Positions 11,676 to 22,600 of a DNA stretch of 64,000 nucleotides are shown here, piece by piece. The translations under genes were made by a program, and so were the position numbers. The notes under the pieces are model-generated. The model saw nothing but the letters and a program-made list of their open reading frames with translations, was not told the origin of the DNA and searched no databases. The stretch comes from Chlorokybus atmophyticus (lineage: Eukaryota; Streptophyta; Chlorokybophyceae; Chlorokybales; Chlorokybaceae). Within the stretch, counting starts at the first letter, position 1; every line of letters begins with the position of its first letter. The stretch covers positions 243,893 through 307,892 of the forward strand of contig RHPI01003369.1 of assembly GCA_009103225.1 (NCBI GenBank), in the 5' to 3' direction.

Positions 11676-14600
11676 ATGGCGGGGGTGTTGGCGCGGGCGG
11701 CTGCGGGTCGTAGCGGAGGGCTGCGGCGAGTCTGCGCTGGCGCTGTAAGCTGAAACACGGCTTGGTGTCGCATAGCATGCTGGCTAGCTGCTCGGTTGTT
11801 TGGCGTTCACTTTCACCTCTTTCACACGTTGCTCTTGTCAGCCGTCTGTCTCCAGCTTCCATATTAGTGTGTGCTTGCGCTTGTCTTTCCCTTGCATGCT
11901 TTCCGTGTGCATGGTGTGCGTTGGGTGCATGCAGCGCCTTTTGCTTGGAGGTTGCAGTTCGCATGCGCAGGTTGTGAGCGTGTGAAGTGCAACATGCAAG
12001 AGCTTTGGAACGTTTCTGAGTAACCGGACGTCACATTGCATGCATGACAGCAGCTTGTTCTGCGCCATGACTTCCTTTGCATGGGCGGCACCTGACTGTT
12101 GCGTACCTGTGTCATACTTGTAGTGGCAAGCGTTGACAGAGGCTCAGACAACTACAGCACCGTTTGGTGTGAGGCACAAGAGTGATGCTACGGTGAGTTG
12201 AGTTCAGTGGGTATGAACTTCCACAAGAGCGGGTGTTCCTTTGCATCTCACCTTTGCATTTCACATTGTTGGCGGCTTCCAAACATGGCGAAGCCACGCA
12301 CAAAGCATTCATGTCAGATGGGAACATGTCAATAAACCAACAACTCCGTGGCTGCAGGACCTGTATAGCAAACTAGAGGAGATCATACCAAAGGAACAGG
12401 TATGCGTTTTCGCCAATGCTCCTTCGTTCAATTGCTCTTGACTAATGTTGCGCTTGCATTACAGGAACGACTTGTGGATCTCAAAAAGACACATGGCCAT
12501 AAAGTCCTAGGCAAGGTCACAATCGAGCAGGCAAGTTGATGGTTATGCATACACAGCCTTCGACATCGTAGTTACAAAGTTGTCAGGTTGAGTGTGCACA
12601 TCTGTGCAGGCGCATTGCTCTATCCACTTGGCTGATGGTGCCATACTACTTCTCAATGCAGGTCATTGGAGGCATGCGGGGTATCAAGGGACTACTATGG
12701 GAGCCTTCGCTGTTAGATGAGGAAGAGGTCAGGTCACACAACCGCCAATAGACAGTCATTTATGACTGCCGTTTCTCAAGTTGCTCGTTGCCGGTTGGCA
12801 TGCCTTTGGCTCTGCATCTGAGTATGTCTGCTTACTTCAACAGGGCATCCGGTTCAGAGGCTTCTCGATACCAGAGTGCCAGGTACGTAGCACTGGTTGT
12901 TTGATCGCAAGCTGTTATGTGCTATGTGTTCGAGCTACAGTCATGCACGCAAGTTTCGGGCTCTAGGTTTCCTTGTTAACTACATGAAGAAGTGCATGCG
13001 GGTACATACATAAATGCACGGCACACATCGAGTTGCTTGTACACATGCAGGCCCAGTTGCCAAGCGCAGTGCAGAACGGGGAGCCTATACCCGAAGGTCT
13101 GTTCTGGCTCCTAGTGACTGGAGAAGTCCCCACCAAGGAACAGGCTGCGAGTGTTACCGCAGAGTTTCAGCGGCGCGCAGGGCTGCCGAGTAAGTGAAAA
13201 AGAGTTGTGGACGCTAACAGACAATCGGCTGAAAGCTTTCTTTACTGCGATGGCTGACTTGATCGCTGCTAACAGGCTATGTCCATGACGTGCTGAATGC
13301 CCTGCCCGATGATGCGCATCCAATGACTCAGCTGGTGACTGGCGTGATGGCCCTGCAAACCAAGTCCAAGTTTTCTGCCGCCTATGCCAAAGGCATGAAC
13401 AAAAAGCTGTTCTGGCAGCCTGTGTACGAAGACAGCCTCGACCTCATTGCAAAGCTGCCAGGTTTGTTGTGTGGTAATCCAGTCATTTCCCGTGTCACGA
13501 GTCTTGCAGCACACGCTCACAACACGTAACGCAAAAGGCATTGTGAGTGAAAGGTTAGTCTCATTGTTGTGCAGAGCTGGCTGCTACAATCTATCGCAAG
13601 ACATTCAAGGGCGGCAAATACATCTCCTCAGATCCGAACCTGGACTGGTCTGCAAACTATGCACACATGATGGGTTACGACTCTGAAGAGGTCAGTTTGC
13701 ATCATCTTCGTGCTACGTGCTACAACGCAGCTCACTAACCAAACCTGCTAACATCCAAACCAAAGCACCATCATGCAGCTTGTAGATTGAACTACCAACT
13801 TGCTTCATGCTGTGCCGCGCATGATCCATGGACATCATGCAGGTCAAAGAGCTATTAAGACTTTACCTCACGATACACGCCGATCATGAAGGCGGCAATG
13901 TCTCAGCCCATGCAACCCACTTGGTTGGCTCCGCGCTAGCAGATCCCTACTTGTCATATGCTGCTGGGATGAATGGCCTGGCTGGACCCCTGCACGGGCT
14001 GGCAAACCAGGAGGTACCTCAGTCAACAGCTTGATATCCCGTTTGTTTGTGTTCTAATCTGGAGTTGTGTCACTTCAGGTGTTGGGCTGGTTGAAGCAAA
14101 TCAACTCACAACTCGGCTCTGATGTTAGTAAAGAGCAGCTGACCAACTTTATTGAAGACACACTCAAAGCGGGCAAGGTGGTGCCTGGTTATGGACATGC
14201 CGTGTTGCGAAAAACAGACCCCAGGTGAGTTGTTACTCCCAATGATGCGTTGTGTGTTAATAATCTGAGCATGTTTGCCATGTGTTCGCTCATGAGTTGA
14301 ATGATGTGTGCTTCAGGTACACATGCCAGCGTGAGTTTGCCCTCAAGCATCTTCCTGAGGACCCGATGTTCCGCGTCGTGAGCCTCTTGTATGAAGTTGT
14401 CCCGGACATTCTTATTAAGACAGGAAAGGTCAAGAACCCATGGCCGAATGTTGATGCGCACTCTGGCGTTCTCCTTACGGTGAGTTACACCGCGCGCACG
14501 CACATGCATGCGTGCACACACACACGCACGCGCTCTCTGTGCACACTAGTACAACGCTCAGCATCAGCAATATGTTTGTCTCACCAGACATCTACGTGAT

Positions 14601-14786
14601 GCTGCCCCTTGCTTGCAGCATTATGGTATCACGGAGGAGCGCTACTACACCGTCATGTTTGGGGTTTCTCGGGCACTTGGCGTGCTCGCGCAGCTCATTT
14701 GGGATCGCGCGCTAGGCTTGCCGATTGAGCGCCCCAAGAGTCTCACGTCCGCGTGGCTACGGAAGCACGCGCAGCATACAGAGTGA
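11676..14786 (+). CDS. CS: Citrate synthase, mitochondrial
   Basis: Thirteen exons: 11676-11744, 12124-12192, 12358-12399, 12465-12530, 12662-12727, 12844-12882, 13051-13189, 13276-13461, 13575-13690, 13843-14013, 14079-14224, 14317-14479, 14619-14786, all in phase, giving 479 residues. It condenses acetyl-CoA and oxaloacetate to citrate, the entry step of the TCA cycle. The first exon ([19 protein letters not shown]) is a typical Arg/Ala-rich mitochondrial presequence. The catalytic histidines lie in [20 protein letters not shown] and [10 protein letters not shown], another conserved His in GYGHAVLR, the catalytic Asp in VDAHSGVLL, and a substrate-binding Arg in SRALGV. The intron after 12530 has a GC donor (GAGCAG|GCAAGT). 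Stop TGA. The fit to eukaryotic mitochondrial citrate synthase is close along the whole length. Confidence 0.96.
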
Positions 14787-15579
14787 TTGCATAAACATAT
14801 CAGCGTGTTGTAATTAAGCATTCGACTAGTCAACACTGAGTAGTTCTAGGTAAAAGTGTGCGTTATGCTGAGTTCTGCTCTGCCATGTGTGGTCATCAGC
14901 ACTTGTCGTTATTGATCGGAGAGTGCATAACTTGGCATGCAGCAATATTGTCCGAGCATCTGCATTCAGCTTGATTAAGGTCTGCCAGATTGGCATGCAA
15001 TGAATGTGTACAACATATCGGATGCAGGGATTGTATCATGCATGAGCGTGTCATACACATGCATGTGCACAGTGTGCACTTAGTCACATAGTTAGAGAGT
15101 AACATGCGCAGGTTGTTGGGATACATGTCGACACTCTTGTGATCCGGGCCTGTATAGCACAGCCACATGCGAGTTGTTTCCATATGTGCCAAAGGGTTCT
15201 GCCGTTCAACTCTGTATATACTGCAAATGTACCAGTTGCAGCGGGAAAGGGACATCCAGGTGTTGCAGTCTGCAACGTGGCCATTGCGAACCTGCAAGTC
15301 GAGCATTGGCTGTGACACCGTGCATGTGACCATTACAGCGTACCATCTCCTGTACACCCCCGTTGAGCGGAGGCCTGCATGGAGCAGCCCTTCAGAACTA
15401 CTGAATGCGCTTAATGAAACCAACACGCAGCGTTCCGTTCTTACATCGAGGGCGCGGCTGCCTCCAACAACAGCAGTCTGCCAAATTGAACGTAAATTCT
15501 CGCCCGGCGGCGGCGGCGATGCCTTTAGTAGCCGTGTGAGACGAGCATTTCACCCCATCACCCCATTCTCCACGTAGCA
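14787..15579. other. Intergenic region
   Basis: About 790 bp between citrate synthase and the RsmD-like gene, both on the plus strand. I see no supported gene. ORFs on either strand here show no motif, splice consistency or low-complexity signal beyond GCATGC-type words. Confidence 0.5.
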
Positions 15580-17973
15580 ATGACCAGTCTACAAGCAGCG
15601 GCGGTTGACTTGCCCACCTGTGGGCGGACGCAGGCGTCAAGCAGTAGCAGCAGCAGCAGCGGCGGCGGCGGCGGCGTTTGGAGGCATCCTCAGCAACATC
15701 TTCAGCAGAAGCGCAAAGGGCTTAGGGCTTGTAGCCATAAAAGCGTAGGGTTCCTTTGCACAGCTGCTTCTGCTGCTGCTGCTGCTTCTGCTGCTGCTGG
15801 TGCTGGTGCTGGTGCTTCCGTTCAGCCTAGCAATAAGCTGCTGCATGCACGCATAGCGCAGCGCGGCTCAACTTTGGTATGCGCAGCTAAGGGAAAACGA
15901 CGAGGCGGGAAAGGTATGCACACACGCACACATGTATACACAAGCACACCAGAGCGCGAATACACGCGCATTGTGTCCAATTATCACCTTTCTAAGACAT
16001 TGGCGCAACATATCTATAGGTTGTTGATCGCATTGTTTGAGTGGTCCTGGATGAGTGTTTGCCTGCTGACGTAGCTCATTTAATGGAATTGACGCATGTT
16101 ACTAAGCCAGCATTAGTGCTGTTGGGCTGTGCCAGTCAGCTATTGATGCATGCTATAGCCTGCCTCGTTGCACAACATATGTGTATACAATGTAGTGACT
16201 GGTTCACACGGTTGCAAACACCACAATCCTGTGACCACCCTCTGACCATATTAGTTCTTCAACACCAACAACAACATGAGTTGAAAAAGCACATACATGC
16301 TCCAGCAGGCAAGAAAGGAGGGCGACAGGGTGAGGAAGAGGGCCAGGAGACAGAGGAAGAAATCTATTCCATCGACTCAGGCTGGCTCATTGATCAAGAC
16401 AGCGTGCTCCCTCCCAACATCAACACCAACAACACCAACAACAACGTCACCACCACCAACAACAACAACAACAACAGCAGCCTCTCGCTCAATGTGGCGC
16501 GGCTGCAGGAGCATTTCAACAGCAAGCAGCGGGTTGTCACGGATGAGGAGGGGCATGAGGGAGATGAGGAGTGGGGTGATGGCGAGTGGGGTGATGAGGA
16601 GGATGAGGAGGATGGGGATGAGAATGAGAATGGGGAGGATGGGCTCTCTGGTATCAGCATTCATATCTCAGAAGAGGTGCGGTTTCTTTTTGTTTTATTG
16701 TTTTTGAGTTGCTTTGTATGCACACGTGCGACTTGCACGTCTGAATGCAAAGCAACTTACGTGTAAGCCCGTGTGCGTGCGTGTGCGTGCGTGTGGGTGG
16801 GTGTGCATGCGCCTAATTATGTGTGTGCTCAGGCGCTGTGTGTAGATGTGCTTGTGCTTGTGCTTGTGTTTGTGTAAGTGTACGTGTTTGTGTGCTCATT
16901 TGCACGATTTGTGCGTGCTCGCGTTCTTGCGTGCACAATGCGCGTATGCACACTTGATCCTGCATCTCTTGGCGTGTTCACTCATGATCCTGTCTCTACG
17001 TTGATATCGTCACCCAACCCAACACCTCTTTCCCCCTCTCCCTGACTTGCAGGCACTGAAGCAAATGGAGAAAGAGGCAGGCTTGACAGACATACTCAAC
17101 GCCGCCGATGACGACTTCCTCGACGATGAGGAAGATGACGATGATGTCCACGAGGACGATTTGGACGACGCGGAGAAGGCCGAGCGCGCGCGCCAGTTCG
17201 TGGCGGCGAAGCTGACGCCACGGCTGCGGCGCAAGCTGGGCGGGGGAGTGGACGACGACGGTGGCGTGTTGGTGGGAGGAGATGTCATGGAGGCGGCGCC
17301 GACCAAGGCTAGACGCACGCAGAAACTACTGCGGGTACGCTCCTCATGTGGGTGGGAGTGGTTGGGTGCATGGGTGAGAGTTGGAGTGTATGAGGATCTG
17401 TGTTGTGTGCAGAGTGGTGTCGTGCATGTTATTGTGGAACGGGAAGTTGGTATTGATTGTCATTGGCCACACGCGCAGATCATCGCGGGGTCGGCGGGCG
17501 GGACCAGGCTCCTCTCCCCGCAGGACCTGAACGTGCGGCCGATGATGGAGCTCGTGCGCGGGGCCGTCTTCAGCATGCTGCAGGTCACACAAGCAGTGTT
17601 GTTGTTGTTGTACTATTGTTGTTGTCCTCTTACCTACTTTTGTGCTGATACGGGTGTTTTGTTAATGGCAGTCTCTCTCAGGCCACTACGGCTCAATGAT
17701 GCCGGAAGGCCGGTGGCTTGACCTCTACTCTGGCACGGGCGCTGTTGGGTTGGAAGCCTTGAGCAGGGGCTGCACTGAGGTAGAGCGTGCATGCATCACA
17801 GTGTTGATTATCGTGTGGTGTGGTGTTATTGTCTGGTCAGTGCGCAACGCAGTCGACTGAGGCACAGTGGGATATGTGATAGTTGTGCGTTGCCACGTAT
17901 CTGCTCCACAAGTTGTTTGTATGTGTGTGCGCGCGCGTGCACGCAAGTGCATGCATGGGTGCGGGTGCGGGTG

Positions 17974-18018
<45 letters not shown>

Positions 18019-18650
18019 ATCCGTCTGCACATGTATTCTCTCCTCATACCAACACCTCATGACGCAATATCAGGCACACTTTGTGGAGCTGGACCGATGG
18101 GTGTTGACCAACGTGCTGTCGCCGAACGTGACCAGCGCCCATTTTGAGCAGTCTGTCACTCTGCACGCGCAGGCCGTTGAAACGTTCCTTGAGAAGGCCA
18201 AACTAATGCGTACGTCATACACACATACACATACACACATTCACACCACTACACTCTTGTCCGACCAGCCGCACAATGATGATTCATTACCAACATAACA
18301 ACCCTTTGCAGCCAAGTTTGCGGGAGGACCCTTTGATTTCATCAGCGTGACTCCCCCGTATGAAGCCGTTGTATACTCGGAGCTTATGGCGCAGCTGGCC
18401 GAGTCGCCCCTTGTGCACGAAGACACGTACATGGTGAGTTGTGGCTTACAAACTTATTGTACTACCGACACAACACCCTGCCTGTGTGTTCAAGTCCGTC
18501 ATGTTGTCTCACGGTTCCACCCGCCTTCAGATTGTGGAGTATCCGAGGCAGTCCCAACGTGAGCTTGGCGACGTGTGCGGGCCGCTGCATAAGTTGAGAG
18601 ATAGAAAATACGGCAGGACAAATATCGCTCTGTATGGGCCGCTCGACTGA
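15580..18650 (+). CDS. RsmD-like 16S rRNA (guanine-N2) methyltransferase, probably plastid-targeted
   Basis: Eight exons: 15580-15913, 16309-16676, 17053-17334, 17479-17583, 17672-17779, 18074-18209, 18312-18433, 18531-18650, in phase, 524 residues. RsmD methylates one guanine of small-subunit rRNA; plants keep a plastid homologue. The core begins IIAGSAGGTRLLSPQDLNVR, then RPMMELVRGAVFSMLQ, the SAM-binding WLDLYSGTGAVGLEALSRG, AHFVELDRW, and ISVTPPYEAVVY, where PPY is the catalytic motif. The end KYGRTNIALYGPLD is also typical. The N-terminal half is unusual: a Ser/Ala/Gly-rich, transit-like exon with poly-Ser and poly-Gly, then an Asn-repeat and a long Asp/Glu-rich linker coded by CAA and GAGGAT-type repeats. 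That makes the protein much longer than bacterial RsmD (about 200 residues). Stop TGA. Confidence 0.9.
17969..18018. repeat. (GT)n microsatellite in an RsmD-like intron
   Basis: An almost uninterrupted TG/GT run of about 20 units lies in the intron 17780-18073. It produces several long spurious Cys-Val and Thr-His reading frames on both strands. Confidence 0.9.
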
Positions 18651-19062
18651 TACAATATGCAAGATTGATAGCGATAGCATGCATTGATGGCACATTCCAC
18701 AGCGTGTAACCCATGAGCATCTATGCAGCCGGGCAACTTGGGTTGTCCACCAAACCCACTGGCTGCAACAGCAGTCATTCACTGCAACTCAGGTCGACTT
18801 TGACCATGACACGAGTGATGGCAATCACCCTGTGCTTGAATCTGACACACAACATTCTTCAGGAGTGCATTGACCGCCTAACCAATCTCCCGCACAACAG
18901 CGGCAACCAATGCGAATGAATTCCCAAACCAAAACTAACTAAAGCGAGCCTACCTACCCAGTCACACCCTCTAGCCCTCGCAACAACAAACACCAACAAC
19001 ATCGCTATGCACACTCCAACACACCCCACTCACCATCAATGAACGATGTACTCACTCAACCG

Positions 19063-19324
19063 CTACCTCCTCCCGTTGCTTGTAGTCCCCCCCACCCTCT
19101 CCTCTATCTTCGCCAGCCTCTTCTCCATCTCCGCCATCTGTTTGAGGACAGCGAGGTGGTTGGCCCGCATCGTCTCGGCGATCTTGTGCAGCTGCGAGTC
19201 GGGCCAGGGGTCGTTGACCACGACGCGCCAGCCGAACACGTGCTCCATCTGGAGAGCCGCCATCGCCTCCTTGAGAGCGGGGAGGTAGATCTCGTAGCCG
19301 AAACGGACGATGAGGCGACGGAAC

Positions 19325-19394
<70 letters not shown>

Positions 19395-20107
19395 GTGAGT
19401 GCTAAAGGTCCTTTATTCGTGCTTGCTCGCGCGTGTGTGTTCTTGCGTGTGTTTGTGCTCACCTCGAGCATGACACGCAAGGGTGAGAGTGTGCAACGCG
19501 TTGTGCAAGAGCGTTTGCAAGTTGTGCTGATCATTAAATGCATGGTGTTGGCATAGGCGGACTTGGTGACAACAACTCATCAGTGTAATAGTTATGGTGA
19601 ACAGTCGTGATCTGTCAAACCAGACACGCATGCAACATGCGCACAGTTGCACGCAGCTGCTCGTACTGCATGTGCAACTGACAAATGCAGTGCTTGCGCA
19701 TTTACATGTGCTACTCAGCACCTCCCACGCACCCATGCACGCATGCACTATTGCTCGCACACACACACACACACACCACTTAGATAAGCCCACCTGTCTT
19801 GGTGCAGCACCGCCAGCACATTCTTGAAATGCTGCACGCTCGCCTCCCCGAGCCTATTCCCATCCAAATCAATGGCGCACGTGGTCTTGAGCACGATCTT
19901 GCTCCCGTGTATGAGTCTGAACAGCTGCTGCATGACGTGCGGCCCGATCCCATGGTTGGCCAGGTTCCAGCTGCGGACCTGATGGTCGTCAGAGGGTGCA
20001 GCCGCCAACATCTCAAACTCCTCGAAAAGCTGCTCGGCGGTCAGGTGCATCACCTGACCGCCGGGCATGCGACGCACGGCCGCGTTCTCACGCAACTCCC
20101 CTGACAT
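19063..20107 (-). CDS. Unknown two-exon protein, possibly LRR-like, 191 aa
   Basis: Exon 1 is 19794-20107 (ATG at 20107) and exon 2 is 19063-19324. The phases join (314 + 262 nt) to 191 residues ending in TAG. I do not recognise the family. The middle part (VRSWNLANHGIGPHVMQQLF, then CAIDLDGNRLGEASVQHFKN) resembles one or two leucine-rich repeats of the ribonuclease-inhibitor kind. The C-terminal part has an amphipathic coiled coil (ANHLAVLKQMAEMEKRLAKI). It converges with the RsmD-like gene, about 410 bp apart. The intron acceptor is preceded by a long pure CT tract on the coding strand. Good donor and acceptor signals, phase agreement and protein-like composition support a real gene. Confidence 0.6.
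19327..19391. repeat. (GA)n microsatellite at the splice acceptor of the 191-aa gene
   Basis: A GA run (one GGG interruption near 19358-19362) directly abuts the minus-strand acceptor at 19325-19327. On the coding strand it is a CT tract of about 60 bases ending in CAG, so it would act as the polypyrimidine tract. Confidence 0.85.
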
Positions 20108-21005
20108 GTTTAGTCCGAGCTGTGTTGTTGTAGTTGTGGTGGTCGTGGTGGGTGGTGGTGTATTGGATTCGGTTGTGAATTGGTGTTCTTGTTGTTGTTG
20201 CTATCGAAGTGGTGGTGGATGGTGTTGTTGCCGCAACAGTAGCTATGGCTTTGCTGTTGCTGTTGCTGTTGCTGCCCTCTCCTCTCACGCAAGAGGTGAA
20301 GTCTTCCCTGCATTAACAAAGAATAATGACATGCGCACTTGCACGAATAGCATTGCAGACTCAACCGCATGTTTCTTATTTGTTATTTTCCTTAAGTATC
20401 TTGAAGTCGTTTTTACCAAGTTAATACACACACTGCTGCTGTGAGAGTATAAAATTGACACTCAGGTGCAACAGGCTCAAGTGGTATAACTGGCAAAACA
20501 ACGACAATCGCCAATAACCATCACAGTAATAACAACAGCAGGCACTGCCATAATGAAAACCAGAACAGTAACCTGCAGCAATGGACACAAGGCACAACCA
20601 GAACAGGTTGAGCTATGCAGAAAGCGGCATAAGACTTGATGACAATTGCTTGAGAATGCTTAGCAGGGCGCACATACGAACAATCGCTCACAAGTCGACT
20701 GGGAAAATAACTTGATTGCCTGAGGCTCTCTGTTGTGATGTTGTACTGTAACATTGTAAAACCTGCATGATAATCTACGTTGCCTAGTTGTTTGAGGGCA
20801 TCATCACGCACGATTACAACAACACTTGCATGCTTTGTAAAATTGTACACAACTACCTGAAACTCTCTCTCAGCTTAGCTGCACTTTCTCAACTGCATCC
20901 TTCATTGATCGCCGCGCAGAAGAACACCGTTAACGACATTCAACCCGGACCACGACGACGACCGCCACCCCCCTCCGCAGCGTCACCCGCCGCCCCCCAG
21001 CCAAG
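20108..21005. other. Gene-poor stretch with GTT/TGC repeats
   Basis: The promoter side of the 191-aa gene. It holds GTT/GTG repeats at 20120-20215 and a TGCTGT run at 20250-20275. Open frames here are repeat translations or lack motifs. I see no supported gene. Confidence 0.45.
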
Positions 21006-21356
21006 TTAAGCACAATATTCAATCCAGCCTCCGCCGCCGCTTTTCTCGTGTTTCTGTGCAGCGCTGGGTGCTGCTCTTAGCATGCGCAGCGCTGCTCTGT
21101 GCTCGGCGGCGGCGGCGGCGATGGAGGCAGCAGATTGATTTTTAATGTCACGCAGCCAGTCAGGCGCTTCCTCGTCGAGCTTGTCGTCCTCGTCGTTTGT
21201 CGTGTCGTGTCGTTCGATGGCGGCAAAAACGGTCAGTGCCTTGCTTGCGGCGCGCGACGAGCACACGTCGACTGCGCGAAACGTTGGCAGCGGCGGCTGC
21301 GCATGCTCTGCAGCACATGGCTTGAGTGTCTCACGAATGTGTGAGGCATGAGTCAT
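21006..21356 (-). CDS. Candidate single-exon protein, 116 aa
   Basis: An uninterrupted frame from ATG 21356 to a TAA. I do not recognise it. It has an acidic middle (NDEDDKLDEEAPDWLRDIKN) followed by an Ala-rich helix-like stretch and ends GGGGWIEYCA. Part of the Ala run is coded by GCC/GCG repeats, so the frame could be fortuitous. It may instead be a first exon of a longer gene. Confidence 0.25.
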   Translation of the reverse strand: MTHASHIRETLKPCAAEHAQPPLPTFRAVDVCSSRAASKALTVFAAIERHDTTNDEDDKLDEEAPDWLRDIKNQSAASIAAAAAEHRAALRMLRAAPSAAQKHEKSGGGGWIEYCA

Positions 21357-21549
21357 GGCTCAAGACTCATGGGACATTCACAAGCTTGCGCGTCATCACA
21401 TCCGACTCATGTGATGAACACCCCCTCCCCACTTACCTCCCCTATGAAATGCACTCCCAACCCCTTTCCGCTACAGGAGCTCTATAACAAGAAAATGGGC
21501 TGTAAGTTTGCACTTACATGTAAGCGAACTTGCATGTTTATGAGAGAGG

Positions 21550-22600
21550 GGGAGAGAGAGAGAGATTATCATTAATAAGGCCCATTGAAATGTGTTTAAT
21601 GTACAGTTGCATGCGAGGGCCTTATGGTCGAGCTTGCTTGTCATAGTACAAATGCAACGAATTGCGCATGTATGGCTTGAAGTATTTGACGTGGCTTGTC
21701 AATTTGTAACTTCGATATTGTGTTTCAGATAATACAGCTATAAAAAATCACCTGATCCATGTACATCATGCACGCGCTGCATATGTGCCACAACATTATA
21801 CGTTAATTGTTACATCTTCTACATTTACAAACTCGCATACTTTAGCAATCGCTAGTGATTGTAATAAGCTTAAGCAGGTATATGCCAATTATCAAGTTGT
21901 GCTTGCAATACTGTGAAACAATATGTAGCTGCTTTATGCATATGACAATTTGTACACCCGTATATGTGATGTGACCTCACAATCTATTTACAATAGTGCC
22001 ATAATGCGTGTCGTGCCCGTATCGATCTCTGATATGTTGCTCTTATTGTTATTTGCATAACAGTGTGTCATGTTACAAACTGAAACGCATGTTTCGAGTG
22101 CATGATTTAATTCAAATAATTAATGACTGCGAATGCCGCTGATGTTGATAAGGCGTAGCATCTTCATTACGTATTATACTCATGTTGGCTGGCAATGCGC
22201 GTTATAAACACGTTCGCAATTGAAAATGCATAACCACTAACCACTTTTAGTCGTTCATTATGATTCACACAATCATATCGAGTGACTGTCTTTCCACTTC
22301 TGCAAAACACTCAATTAATTGTGTACAGAGAATCGTAATCATATACACTTGTACCAACTTGTGTAATTTACGTATGTAATGTAATAAATTTTTCATTCAT
22401 GATGTATTCACTCTCGAATAATAGACGAGCGCAAGCACGCGATAATCGACAATGCCATTCTCTTAGCTACATTTAAAGCTAAGACATACCATGTTTAAGT
22501 AAAAGGCAACTTGACATCCTACTTGGCTTTGGCGTAAACACAGTGAACATCGCATGCATACATGGTTGATGAACTACATACATGCCAACTCAGCATCAGC
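21550..22600. other. AT-rich island without genes
   Basis: About 1 kb that is visibly richer in A and T than the flanks, with many TTATA, AATTAATTG and TAATAAATTT words. No ORF of note and no splice-like pattern. It could be organelle-derived, centromeric or scaffold-attachment-like DNA. A similar island is at 33.54-34.45 kb. Confidence 0.5.

Noticed and set aside
18312-18433. Loss of the catalytic Asp in the RsmD-like enzyme (TPPY instead of DPPY)
   Set aside because: As I recall, plant RsmD homologues also carry VTPPY at this position, and the rest of the core is intact, so this is probably a family variant and not a lesion.
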